This document shows, in pieces, positions 7,171 through 12,898 of a DNA stretch of 12,898 nucleotides (within the stretch, counting starts at the first letter, position 1; the number at the start of each line of letters is the position of its first letter). Location: contig JAVBQA010000068.1 of NCBI GenBank assembly GCA_031549325.1, forward strand, positions 1-12,898, written 5' to 3'. A program made the position numbers and the translations under genes. This stretch comes from JAJDGF01 sp031549325 (GTDB lineage: Bacteria > Bacillota > Clostridia > Christensenellales > Aristaeellaceae). The notes below the pieces were generated by a model that was not told the origin of the DNA, ran no database searches, and saw only the letters and a program-made list of their open reading frames with translations.

Positions 7171-8355
7171 TTAGATTTTTTGCACCAGCTCCGGGTCAGC
7201 TGTGGCCGGATCGTGCAGGAAATAGCCGACGTCGTGCTCCTTGAGGTCCTCGAAGGTGGGCCAGGTCACGACGACTTCCTTCTCCGGATAGAACGCGGCG
7301 GTCTGCTTGACCACCTCGAGCGCGCCCGACAGGTGGCGGCCCACGCGGTACCACATGGGATAGCCTTCATCCTTGTTGTAAGGCACGAAGGTCAGCTTGT
7401 GGTCGGCGGCGGTCTGCAGGAACTCGTCCTTGCCCTCCGTCATCAGCGCCACGGTCATCGGGCCGACGACGCGGTCGATGAAGGGTTCCGGCGTCTCCAT
7501 CAGCACGGCCAGCGTGTCGGAGTAGTCACCCCACTCGCGGTGGGACAGGCCCTTCAGCGACTTGGGCGACGCTTCGCACTTCATGTCGAAGCTGGTGGAG
7601 GTCAGCATCATGGAGGCCATCATGGCGATGTCCAGGCTGTCGTCATGCGCGACATAGGTGCCCACGACCGGATACATGATGGACGCCTCGTGCACGTCGA
7701 TGGACAGGTCGATCTTCTCCTGCCGGATCAGCTCCATCAGCGCGTAGGAACCGCGCTCGGTGAGCGTGCCGTCCGGACGGCCGGGGAAGGTGCGGTTGAA
7801 GTTGCGGATGTCCTGGTAGGCCAGGTTCTGGCCGGACGGGTAGTTCACATAGGTGAACGGGTCGGGCCACTGATCCAGCGGGTTGGTGTTGCGGTCGCCG
7901 ATCTTGAACCGGGGGTTGCCCCACTCGGTCTTGATGTTGTAGAACATCGGGTAGGCCGAGCCCAGCATGCCGGTGGTGGAGGCGGAGCGGTTGCTCTGGG
8001 GCACCACGAACACCTTGCCCTTTTCCACCTTGATGTTCTCCATCAGCACGTAGGCGGACATGTTGGACGCGGGCTCGTAGGGGTGGGGGTTGGCGGCGTA
8101 GAGCACGCTGCCGCCCGGCACGCCCGAGTCGAAGATGTAGATGGGGGTGTCCATGTAGGTGCCCTTGAGGCTGGGCAGGTAATCGCTCAGCCACTTGATT
8201 TCGGTCAGCGCGTCGCTGACGACGATGGTCTCCTGGTAGTGGCGCAGCTCGTAGAACTGCACGCCCGCGATCGCGCCCAGCGCCAGCATCACGCACAGCG
8301 CGACGCACTTGAACAGCAATGGTTTCTTCTGGTAGGCGGTCTTTTTCTCAGTCAT
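7171..8355 (-). CDS. Membrane-anchored M14-type zinc deacylase (succinylglutamate desuccinylase/aspartoacylase-like)
   Basis: 394 residues. A lysine-rich N-terminus (TEKKTAYQKK) and one membrane helix (about 14-33) place the catalytic domain outside the membrane by the positive-inside rule. Zinc ligands are probably His91 and Glu94 in NPHPYE and His222 in SIDVHEAS. RNFNRTFPG (184-192) matches the NxNRxFPG substrate motif of succinylglutamate desuccinylases, and Glu287 in METPEP is the probable catalytic Glu. The first motif is HPYE rather than the common HGNE/HGDE form. Family members remove acyl groups from acyl-amino acids or trim peptide-like amides; the substrate here is unknown. The start follows GGGAGGG by eight bases, 15 bases after the small membrane gene, so it is co-translated in the transporter operon. 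The catalytic family is fairly sure; the specific reaction is not. Confidence 0.8.
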   Translation of the reverse strand: MTEKKTAYQKKPLLFKCVALCVMLALGAIAGVQFYELRHYQETIVVSDALTEIKWLSDYLPSLKGTYMDTPIYIFDSGVPGGSVLYAANPHPYEPASNMSAYVLMENIKVEKGKVFVVPQSNRSASTTGMLGSAYPMFYNIKTEWGNPRFKIGDRNTNPLDQWPDPFTYVNYPSGQNLAYQDIRNFNRTFPGRPDGTLTERGSYALMELIRQEKIDLSIDVHEASIMYPVVGTYVAHDDSLDIAMMASMMLTSTSFDMKCEASPKSLKGLSHREWGDYSDTLAVLMETPEPFIDRVVGPMTVALMTEGKDEFLQTAADHKLTFVPYNKDEGYPMWYRVGRHLSGALEVVKQTAAFYPEKEVVVTWPTFEDLKEHDVGYFLHDPATADPELVQKI

Positions 8356-8370
8356 CTTTCATTCCCTCCC

Positions 8371-8544
8371 CTACTTGATCCACAGAATGCGCAGCAGGAA
8401 CGGGATGATGCAATAGGCGTAGACGATGTCGTACACCAGGCCCTGGCGGCGCTCGCGCTTGAACAGGTGCTTCACCAGGAACAGACCGATCACGGCGGCG
8501 AAGCCGAAATAGATGTAGTGGATGATTTGCTCCAGCATGACCAT
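8371..8544 (-). CDS. 57-residue two-helix membrane protein, unrecognised
   Basis: The 57-residue product has two hydrophobic segments (about 7-27 and 36-55) joined by a strongly basic loop (KHLFKRERRQ). This predicts a helical hairpin with the loop in the cytoplasm. The ATG at 8544 has AAAGGAGGGG six bases before it, and that site overlaps the TAA of the permease gene; an ATG two codons in (8538) is less well placed. It sits 14 bases after the permease and 15 bases before the deacylase, with the same strong ribosome site as its neighbours, so it is very probably real. I do not recognise the family. By position it could be a small accessory subunit of the permease, comparable in place (not in size) to the small membrane subunit of TRAP transporters. 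Confidence 0.8.
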   Translation of the reverse strand: MVMLEQIIHYIYFGFAAVIGLFLVKHLFKRERRQGLVYDIVYAYCIIPFLLRILWIK

Positions 8545-8558
8545 GGTTTGCCCCTCCT

Positions 8559-9866
8559 TTACTTGATCAAGAACGCGAACGTGCTCGGGAAGCGCAGCAT
8601 CACCAGCGCCAGCGCGCCCAGCAGCAGGCAGGGCACGATGATCTGCTTGAGGAACGAGCCGTAGCTGCCCTCGTACCCGACGGTTTCGCAGGTGATGCGC
8701 CCGACGATGCGGGACGGCGGCAGGCAGTCGCCGATGGGGAACATCAGGCTCAGCGCGGCGGCCACCACGGTGGTGTTGAAGCCGGCGGTGTTGAACATGA
8801 AGATCAGCGGCGTGGCGATGACGATCGCGCTGCCGTAGCTCATGCAGGCCTGGCTGAACGGCGCCACCAGCAGGATGGCGATGTAGATCCACATCATGGG
8901 CAGCGTCACAAACGTGATGCCGATCAGGCCCTTCACGCCCACGGCGGCCATGACGTTCTGCATCACGCCCACCGAGATGACCGTGGCCAGCAGCGGAAAC
9001 ACCTGCTCCATGGTTCTGTCCATCACGTTGATGTATTCTTTAAAGGAAGTCTTCTTCGGGTTGCACAGCATGGCCACAATGGTCGACAGCACGAACATCA
9101 GCGGCATGCCCAGCACCGGAATGCTGAACGGGATCAGCAGCGACGCCATCAGCAGCGCCACCAGCGTCAGCGGGGGCAGAATGATGCGCAGCCCGTTCAT
9201 CCCCTCGGGGGCGGTCGGCAGCTCGGACAGGATCTTCTCCTTGGACTCGCGCTTGCTGCCCCAGCCCAGGAAGATGATGGTGAACGCGCCGACGATCACG
9301 ATCGGGATCAGCAGCAGCCAGGTGAAGCCGACATACGGCATGTTGGCCTGGGCGGTCATCAGCATGGTCCACAGGTTGATGGGCGGCGCGGCCGCCGACA
9401 GGATGGCGAACATGAACACGAACGCGGCGGTCTTCTTGGCCGACAGGCCCATGTAGGTGACGACCGTGGCCACCAGCGCGCCCATGACGAACACCGAAAC
9501 GCTGCCCGCGCCGGTGATGGCGCCCGGAACCAGCATGAAGATGGCCATGAAGCACAGCAGGATCCACTTGTTGTCAAACTTGTTGACCAGGTTGCGCGTC
9601 AGCGCCGTCAGCGAGCCGCTGTTCGAGTACACGTTCACAAACAGTGAGGCCGTCACAAACAGGATCGCCAGATCCAGGTTGGTGGACAGGCCCTCTATCA
9701 GGATGCGCGTGCCGTCCATGCCGTTCTGCCACTGATGCGCCACGCCGAAGACCATGCCCACCACGGCGGTGATCGCCATGGAGATCTCAGTGGACTTCAG
9801 GAAGATGCTGCTCAGCACAAAAGCAAGCGCCATGGCGATCAGGATGATCGAGGTGTCTAGATACAT
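8559..9866 (-). CDS. Ion-transporter-superfamily permease (DctM/TRAP large-subunit-like)
   Basis: 435 residues with about eleven or twelve membrane helices in two halves, split by a charged cytoplasmic loop (about 203-225). The first half has GAITGAGSVSVF (116-127) and SAAAPPINLW (157-166), where the latter resembles the small-residue/PP hairpin of DctM-type permeases. The second half has SYGSA (343-347) and PIGDCLPPSR (377-386), probably the matching re-entrant loop. This architecture suits sodium- or proton-driven uptake of an organic anion, amino acid or small peptide; the substrate cannot be read from sequence. The start at 9866 follows GGAGGGG by six bases; an open frame further upstream has no ribosome site and is rejected. 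It lies between the exported DUF6305-type gene and the 57-residue membrane gene. TRAP, CitMHS and related families are hard to separate by eye. Confidence 0.78.
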   Translation of the reverse strand: MYLDTSIILIAMALAFVLSSIFLKSTEISMAITAVVGMVFGVAHQWQNGMDGTRILIEGLSTNLDLAILFVTASLFVNVYSNSGSLTALTRNLVNKFDNKWILLCFMAIFMLVPGAITGAGSVSVFVMGALVATVVTYMGLSAKKTAAFVFMFAILSAAAPPINLWTMLMTAQANMPYVGFTWLLLIPIVIVGAFTIIFLGWGSKRESKEKILSELPTAPEGMNGLRIILPPLTLVALLMASLLIPFSIPVLGMPLMFVLSTIVAMLCNPKKTSFKEYINVMDRTMEQVFPLLATVISVGVMQNVMAAVGVKGLIGITFVTLPMMWIYIAILLVAPFSQACMSYGSAIVIATPLIFMFNTAGFNTTVVAAALSLMFPIGDCLPPSRIVGRITCETVGYEGSYGSFLKQIIVPCLLLGALALVMLRFPSTFAFLIK

Positions 9867-9914
9867 TGAGCGCCCCTCCAAGCTTCTAGTAGTACCGGGA
9901 CAAGACAGGATGCC

Positions 9915-9965
9915 CAAGGGACTTCGCCCTTGAGAGAGGGGACGCGGGGGAACAGAGCCCCCCGC
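9915..9965. other. Two stem-loops between the DUF6305-type gene and the permease
   Basis: GCGGGGG (9944-9950) pairs with CCCCCGC (9959-9965), and CAAGGG (9915-9920) with CCCTTG (9927-9932). On the minus strand the stronger hairpin starts 13 bases after the first gene's stop and has no T run. In other solute-binding-protein/permease operons such hairpins stabilise the upstream part of the mRNA, so the exported protein is made in excess. That role here is inference. Confidence 0.5.
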
Positions 9966-9977
9966 CCTTCCCTTTTG

Positions 9978-10580
9978 TTATTGCTTCACAAACGCCTGCT
10001 TGGCCAGCTCGGTGAAGTCGATGGAGTTGTCGATGATGGTCAGCGGGGTGCCGTTCTCTTCCTTAAACTTGTCGAAGCGGCCGTCGCTGTTGCCGTCCTT
10101 GACGACGATCATCCACTCGGCGGCCGGGCAGATCACGTCGATGCAGCGCTCGTTGGCGTTGGTGGCAATGTCGGAGCGCTTGTCCTTCTCGAGCAGCACG
10201 GCGATGATGGGCAGCTCGATCTCCTTGGCGGTGGCGACCATTTTCTCCAGGCGCGCCACCTCGTCGTCGATGGTGATGCCCGAAGCGCCCAGCCCCTTGT
10301 CGGTGGAGCCAATGACGCACACCAGCGCGCTGTATTCCTTGGCCTTCAGGTCTTCCTCAACCGGCTCGGACAGATAGAAGAAATCGGTGTCCAGCTCGAC
10401 GGTCTTGGTCTGGCCGGTGAGCAGGCGGGCCATCTTGCCGCCCGGGCCCTGGCCGGCGTTGGTGATCAGAAACGGGGTCCCATACGTCTTCACGGGGTCG
10501 CCGGAGATCGCGGCGAACGCAGCCGTCGGGATCGAGGCAAGCAAAGCAACCAGCAGCACCAGGGAAAGAACCTTACGCAT
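9978..10580 (-). CDS. Exported DUF6305-type protein, putative transporter partner
   Basis: 200 residues. MRKVLSLVLLVALLASIPTAAFA is a clear signal peptide with cleavage near residue 23. The mature domain (about 175 residues) starts with TPFLITNAGQGPGG and continues with ALVCVIGSTDKGLGASGITIDDEVARLE and WMIVVKDGNSDGRFDK. It alternates strand and helix in a Rossmann-like pattern. I recognise this as resembling the DUF6305 family, from memory and without a search; no function is established. Being first in the operon and exported ahead of a permease suggests a ligand-binding partner, though it is much smaller than a TRAP binding protein (about 300 residues). The start at 10580 has GAGGAGGG eight bases upstream; a longer open frame to 10628 has no such site. 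No lipobox is present, so the protein is probably free. Confidence 0.78.
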   Translation of the reverse strand: MRKVLSLVLLVALLASIPTAAFAAISGDPVKTYGTPFLITNAGQGPGGKMARLLTGQTKTVELDTDFFYLSEPVEEDLKAKEYSALVCVIGSTDKGLGASGITIDDEVARLEKMVATAKEIELPIIAVLLEKDKRSDIATNANERCIDVICPAAEWMIVVKDGNSDGRFDKFKEENGTPLTIIDNSIDFTELAKQAFVKQ

Positions 10581-10633
10581 AACAAAAACCCTCCTCGAGA
10601 TGATTGGGGTAACCACACGAGCCACCATACAGC

Positions 10634-10662
10634 AGTATAATATGGAATCACGGTAAAGTCAA
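10634..10662 (-). promoter_or_regulatory. Strong promoter of the DUF6305/permease/M14 operon
   Basis: On the minus strand TTGACT (10657-10662) and TATACT (10634-10639) are 17 bases apart, a near-consensus promoter with a leader of about 45-50 bases. CCATA/TATGG arms (10625-10629 and 10641-10645) flank the -10 and could be a small operator. The promoter starts 14 bases after the Lrp-type gene stop, leaving no room for a terminator, so read-through from that gene is also possible. Confidence 0.72.
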
Positions 10663-10675
10663 TGAAACCAGACGG

Positions 10676-11116
10676 TTAGAGTTTTGGGGCCCTTGGGTTT
10701 ACGATTTGAGAAAACACGATTTGCGTGTTCGTCTTGCCAAAGCGCTGCAGCTCGCCGATGAACGCGTCCAGCTCCATGGTGCTCTTGAAGCACACCTTGA
10801 TGAGCATGGAGTAGTCTCCGGTCACGCAGCTGCACTCCAGCACATTGGGCATCTGATCGATGTAGGCGCTGAACTGGGGCTTGTCGCCCGGCTGCACCTG
10901 CAAGCTGACGAACGCCAGTATGTTGTATCCCAGCCGGTAAGGATCCAGCACCGGCTGGTAGCCCTGGATCACGCCTTCTTTCTCCAGCCGCGCCAGGCGC
11001 GCCGTCACCGCGGGCGAGGACATAAACACCTGCTCCGCCAGCTGCTTGATGGACTGCCGCCCATTCTGCCGCAGCAGCCCGATCAGCTTCACGTCCACCG
11101 AATCCAAGTGATGCAT
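10676..11116 (-). CDS. Lrp/AsnC-family transcriptional regulator
   Basis: 146 residues, the standard length. The N-terminal winged helix-turn-helix (about 5-60) reads LDSVDVKLIGLLRQNGRQSIKQLA, then SSPAVTARLARLEKEGVIQGY. The C-terminal RAM domain (about 66-140) has the CSCVTGDYSMLIKV ligand-pocket turn (95-108). Family members bind DNA as dimers to octamers and respond to amino acids. The ATG at 11116 has GGAGG five bases upstream. The gene is divergent from aspartase and transcribed towards the transporter operon. This is the usual layout for a regulator controlling itself and its divergent neighbour, and several dyads lie in between. The effector may be aspartate or another amino acid (inference). 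Its end abuts the next promoter, so it may also contribute transcripts to the operon. Confidence 0.93.
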   Translation of the reverse strand: MHHLDSVDVKLIGLLRQNGRQSIKQLAEQVFMSSPAVTARLARLEKEGVIQGYQPVLDPYRLGYNILAFVSLQVQPGDKPQFSAYIDQMPNVLECSCVTGDYSMLIKVCFKSTMELDAFIGELQRFGKTNTQIVFSQIVNPRAPKL

Positions 11117-11143
11117 GTAAACCTCCGTACACCGTGCGTTAAC

Positions 11144-11173
11144 ATTCTACCAAATTTGAACGGTTTGTGACAG
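11144..11173 (-). promoter_or_regulatory. Promoter of the Lrp-type regulator
   Basis: On the minus strand TAGAAT (11144-11149) is preceded after 18 bases by CTGTCA (11168-11173). The palindrome CAAATTTG (11151-11158) lies in the spacer, and TGTAAA/TTTACA arms (11176-11181, 11198-11203) lie just upstream. Either could be an autoregulatory site. Confidence 0.45.
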
Positions 11174-11234
11174 TATGTAAAGCCATTTGTCCGTAATTTT
11201 ACAAAATGAATTTTCTTGCCCATTTTCACCTTAC

Positions 11235-11258
11235 ATATGCAGTTTTTTCTGTGCATAT
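11235..11258. promoter_or_regulatory. Inverted repeat upstream of aspA, candidate Lrp-type site 1
   Basis: ATATGCA (11235-11241) and TGCATAT (11252-11258) are perfect 7-base arms around a T-rich 10-base spacer. The centre lies 30 bases, about three helical turns, from the next dyad, so both face the same side of the DNA. Confidence 0.45.
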
Positions 11259-11266
11259 CCGTATTT

Positions 11267-11286
11267 TTTGCAATATGTCATGCAAA
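11267..11286. promoter_or_regulatory. Inverted repeat abutting the aspA -35, candidate Lrp-type site 2
   Basis: TTTGCA (11267-11272) and TGCAAA (11281-11286) form a 6+6 dyad that ends four bases before the aspA -35. It shares the TGCA element with site 1. Its position fits activation by contact with RNA polymerase, or repression when the protein multimerises over the promoter. Confidence 0.45.
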
Positions 11287-11289
11287 TCC

Positions 11290-11318
11290 TTGACGGAAAC
11301 CCTGCAAGACGGTATGAT
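11290..11318 (+). promoter_or_regulatory. Promoter of aspA
   Basis: TTGACG (11290-11295) and TATGAT (11313-11318) are exactly 17 bases apart, with a predicted leader of about 27 bases. The -10 is also one arm of TATGAT/ATCATA (11313-11335), which may be a further regulator contact. Confidence 0.8.
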
Positions 11319-11351
11319 GGATTCAAACGATCATAAGAGGGTGCAGCCTAT

Positions 11352-12749
11352 ATGAACACGCGCATGGAGAAGGATTCCGTCGGGGCGATGCAGGTTCCAG
11401 CCGAGGCTTATTACGGTGTGCAGTCGCTGCGCGCTCAGGAGAATTTTCCTATTACCGGGCGCACGATGCACCCGGTGCTGGTGGACAACATCCTTCGCAT
11501 CAAGCGCGCCTGCGCGCTGGCCAACCAGGAGGCGGGCGCGCTGCCCGGCCAGATCGCGGACGCCATCGTGAAGGCGTGCGATGAAATCCTGGGGGGCAAG
11601 CTGCGCGACCAGTTCATCGTGGACACCATTCAGGGCGGCGCGGGCACGTCCGCGAACATGAACGCCAACGAAGTCGTGGCCAACCGGGCGCTGGAGATCC
11701 TGGGCCACGAAAAGGGCGACTACCAGCACGCCCACCCCAACGACCACGTGAACCTCGGCCAGTCCACCAACGACGTGTATCCCAGCGCCGGCCGCATGAC
11801 GGTGCACATGCTGCTGGACGGCCTGCTAGAAGCGCTGAGCTCGCTGTGCCGGGCGCTGCACGCAAAGTCCGTCGAGTTTGACGACGTCATCAAGATGGGG
11901 CGCACCCAGCTGGAGGACGCCGTGCCGGTGCGGCTGGGCCAGGAGTTTGCGGCGTATGAGTCGGTTCTCCGGCGGGACATCGCGCGCATCGCGGCAGCGC
12001 AGAAAACCATGCGCGTGCTGAACATGGGCGGCACGGCCATCGGCACCGCGCTGAACGCCGAGCCCGTGTACCTGAACCGCATCCTGCCCATCCTGTCCAA
12101 GATTTCGGGCATCGAACTAAGCCGGGCGGACGACATGATCGACGCCACCCAGAACACCGACGGCTTTACCGCCGTGTCGGGAGTGCTGAAAACCTGTGCG
12201 GTGAATCTGTCGAAGATCTCCAACGATTTAAGGCTGCTGTCCAGCGGCCCTCGAACCGGCATCGGCGAGATCGCGCTGCCCGCGCGGCAGAACGGCTCGT
12301 CCATCATGCCCGGCAAGATCAACCCCGTCATTCCCGAGGTGGTGAACCAGATCGCCTTCAAGGTGTGCGGCAACGACGTCACCATCTCCATGGCCTCCGA
12401 GGGCGGCCAGCTGGAGCTGAACGCGTTTGAGCCGGTGATGCTGCACTGCCTGTTCGAGTCCATCCAGATCATGCAGCACGGCTGCGAGACGCTTGAAAAG
12501 AACTGCATCGAGGGCATCGTGGCCAACCGCGCCCACTGCCTGGATCTGGTCAAGCACAGCGCGGGCATCATCACGGCGCTGTGTCCGGTGCTCGGCTACA
12601 CCAAGGCCGCCGCCATCGCCAAGGAGTCCCTGGCCACCGGGGTGTCGGTGTACAGCGTGATCAAGAAGAACGTGAACATGGATCCGGACGAGATCGACAA
12701 GATGCTGGATCTGCGGGCCATGACCGTCAGCCCGCTGGACAAGGGCTAA
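11352..12749 (+). CDS. aspA: Aspartate ammonia-lyase (aspartase)
   Basis: 465 residues. It converts L-aspartate to fumarate and ammonia in the cytoplasm as a homotetramer, feeding amino acid catabolism. Family landmarks are AYYGVQSLRAQENFPITG (19-36), IQGGAGTSANMNANE (93-107), HVNLGQSTND (132-141), KMGRTQLEDAVPVRLGQEF (181-199) and the flexible signature loop GSSIMPGKINP (315-325) with likely catalytic Ser316. GGAGTSxNMN, instead of the GSGTQSNMN seen in class II fumarases, and overall similarity to Bacillus aspartase favour aspartase over fumarase. AGAGGG lies ten bases before the ATG at 11352, a looser spacing than that of its neighbours. It is the only plus-strand gene, divergent from the Lrp-type regulator that probably controls it. 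The frame is complete and no key residue is missing. Confidence 0.95.
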   Translation: MNTRMEKDSVGAMQVPAEAYYGVQSLRAQENFPITGRTMHPVLVDNILRIKRACALANQEAGALPGQIADAIVKACDEILGGKLRDQFIVDTIQGGAGTSANMNANEVVANRALEILGHEKGDYQHAHPNDHVNLGQSTNDVYPSAGRMTVHMLLDGLLEALSSLCRALHAKSVEFDDVIKMGRTQLEDAVPVRLGQEFAAYESVLRRDIARIAAAQKTMRVLNMGGTAIGTALNAEPVYLNRILPILSKISGIELSRADDMIDATQNTDGFTAVSGVLKTCAVNLSKISNDLRLLSSGPRTGIGEIALPARQNGSSIMPGKINPVIPEVVNQIAFKVCGNDVTISMASEGGQLELNAFEPVMLHCLFESIQIMQHGCETLEKNCIEGIVANRAHCLDLVKHSAGIITALCPVLGYTKAAAIAKESLATGVSVYSVIKKNVNMDPDEIDKMLDLRAMTVSPLDKG

Positions 12750-12764
12750 GAAGAAACAGATTGA

Positions 12765-12797
12765 AACGCGGGGGCGCCAATGTGGGGCCCCCCCGTT
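12765..12797 (+). terminator. GC-rich hairpin after aspA, probable terminator
   Basis: AACG (12765-12768) pairs with CGTT (12794-12797), followed inwards by one C-C mismatch and a GGGGGC stem, around a short loop. It begins 16 bases after the aspA stop. The following bases (AGATGTTCCC) contain no proper T run, so termination may be factor-assisted or incomplete. Confidence 0.5.
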
Positions 12798-12898
12798 AGA
12801 TGTTCCCGGCCGGCCACGCCCCCCCCGCTTGGCAAGACCGTACCACCGGACGACACAGGTGTGGCCACCCCCAGGGAGGGGGGCGGGGCCCAGATACC
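12798..12898. other. G/C-homopolymer-rich tail, no gene recognised
   Basis: The last 100 bases contain runs of C (12829-12836 region) and G (12878-12883) and a CCACCCCC/GGGGGGCGG stem near 12866-12886. I find no credible coding frame with a ribosome site. It may be intergenic sequence before a gene beyond the window, or a low-quality sequence end. Confidence 0.4.

Noticed and set aside
7180..8664. A 494-codon plus-strand open frame opposite the M14 gene and small membrane gene
   Set aside because: It is a shadow frame; the minus-strand genes have motifs, membrane topology and ribosome sites, and this has none.
5124..11150. CAGTAT-type sequences near several promoters as a shared regulatory motif
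   Set aside because: Most are the complement of -10 elements (TATACT), so the recurrence reflects promoter sequence rather than a common operator.
11352..12749. Class II fumarase instead of aspartase
   Set aside because: The GGAGTSxNMN segment and overall resemblance to Bacillus aspartase favour aspartase; the shared signature loop alone would not decide it.

Overview
The window is GC-rich bacterial DNA with strong GGAGG-type ribosome binding sites a few bases before almost every start, and sigma-A-like promoters. The aspartase, Lrp-type regulator, HMA/TauE/cupredoxin fusion and PgsB/PgsC all suggest an anaerobic, amino-acid-using Gram-positive, most likely a high-GC Clostridia-type Bacillota; Synergistota is a possible alternative. 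This placement is inference from gene content. I see no rRNA, tRNA, CRISPR, transposase or phage gene.

Layout, left to right. All genes but the last are on the minus strand. (1) 1-1016: a uroporphyrinogen-decarboxylase-fold protein of the MtaA/CmuA type, cut at its C-terminus by the window edge, with its own promoter. (2) 1080-2426: a copper-handling membrane fusion (HMA domain, TauE/DsbD-like membrane domain, cupredoxin). (3) 5126 down to 2546: a tight pgsB-pgsC-pgsW poly-gamma-glutamate operon with overlapping genes. It has a promoter whose -10 lies inside a 7+7 inverted repeat, and no pgsA/capA is in view. (4) 10580 down to 5252: an operon-like run encoding an exported DUF6305-type protein, an ion-transporter-superfamily permease, a 57-residue two-helix membrane protein, a membrane-anchored M14 (succinylglutamate desuccinylase-like) deacylase and, after a hairpin-packed gap, a secreted C69 dipeptidase closed by a clear intrinsic terminator. 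(5) 10676-11116: an Lrp/AsnC regulator, transcribed towards operon (4). (6) 11352-12749, plus strand: aspartate ammonia-lyase, divergent from the regulator. The shared 235-base intergenic region holds two promoters and several dyads.

A working picture is an amino acid/peptide module. Extracytoplasmic hydrolases (C69, M14) release small amino-acid products. The DUF6305-permease-small protein set is the likely transporter, AspA deaminates aspartate, and the Lrp-type protein senses amino acids. The adjacent PgsBCW genes make a gamma-glutamyl product. The best candidate for an undescribed system is the DUF6305/permease/57-aa protein/M14/C69 cluster beside an incomplete gamma-glutamyl-polymer operon. 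The functional links between these blocks are inference from proximity. No gap exceeds 300 bases.
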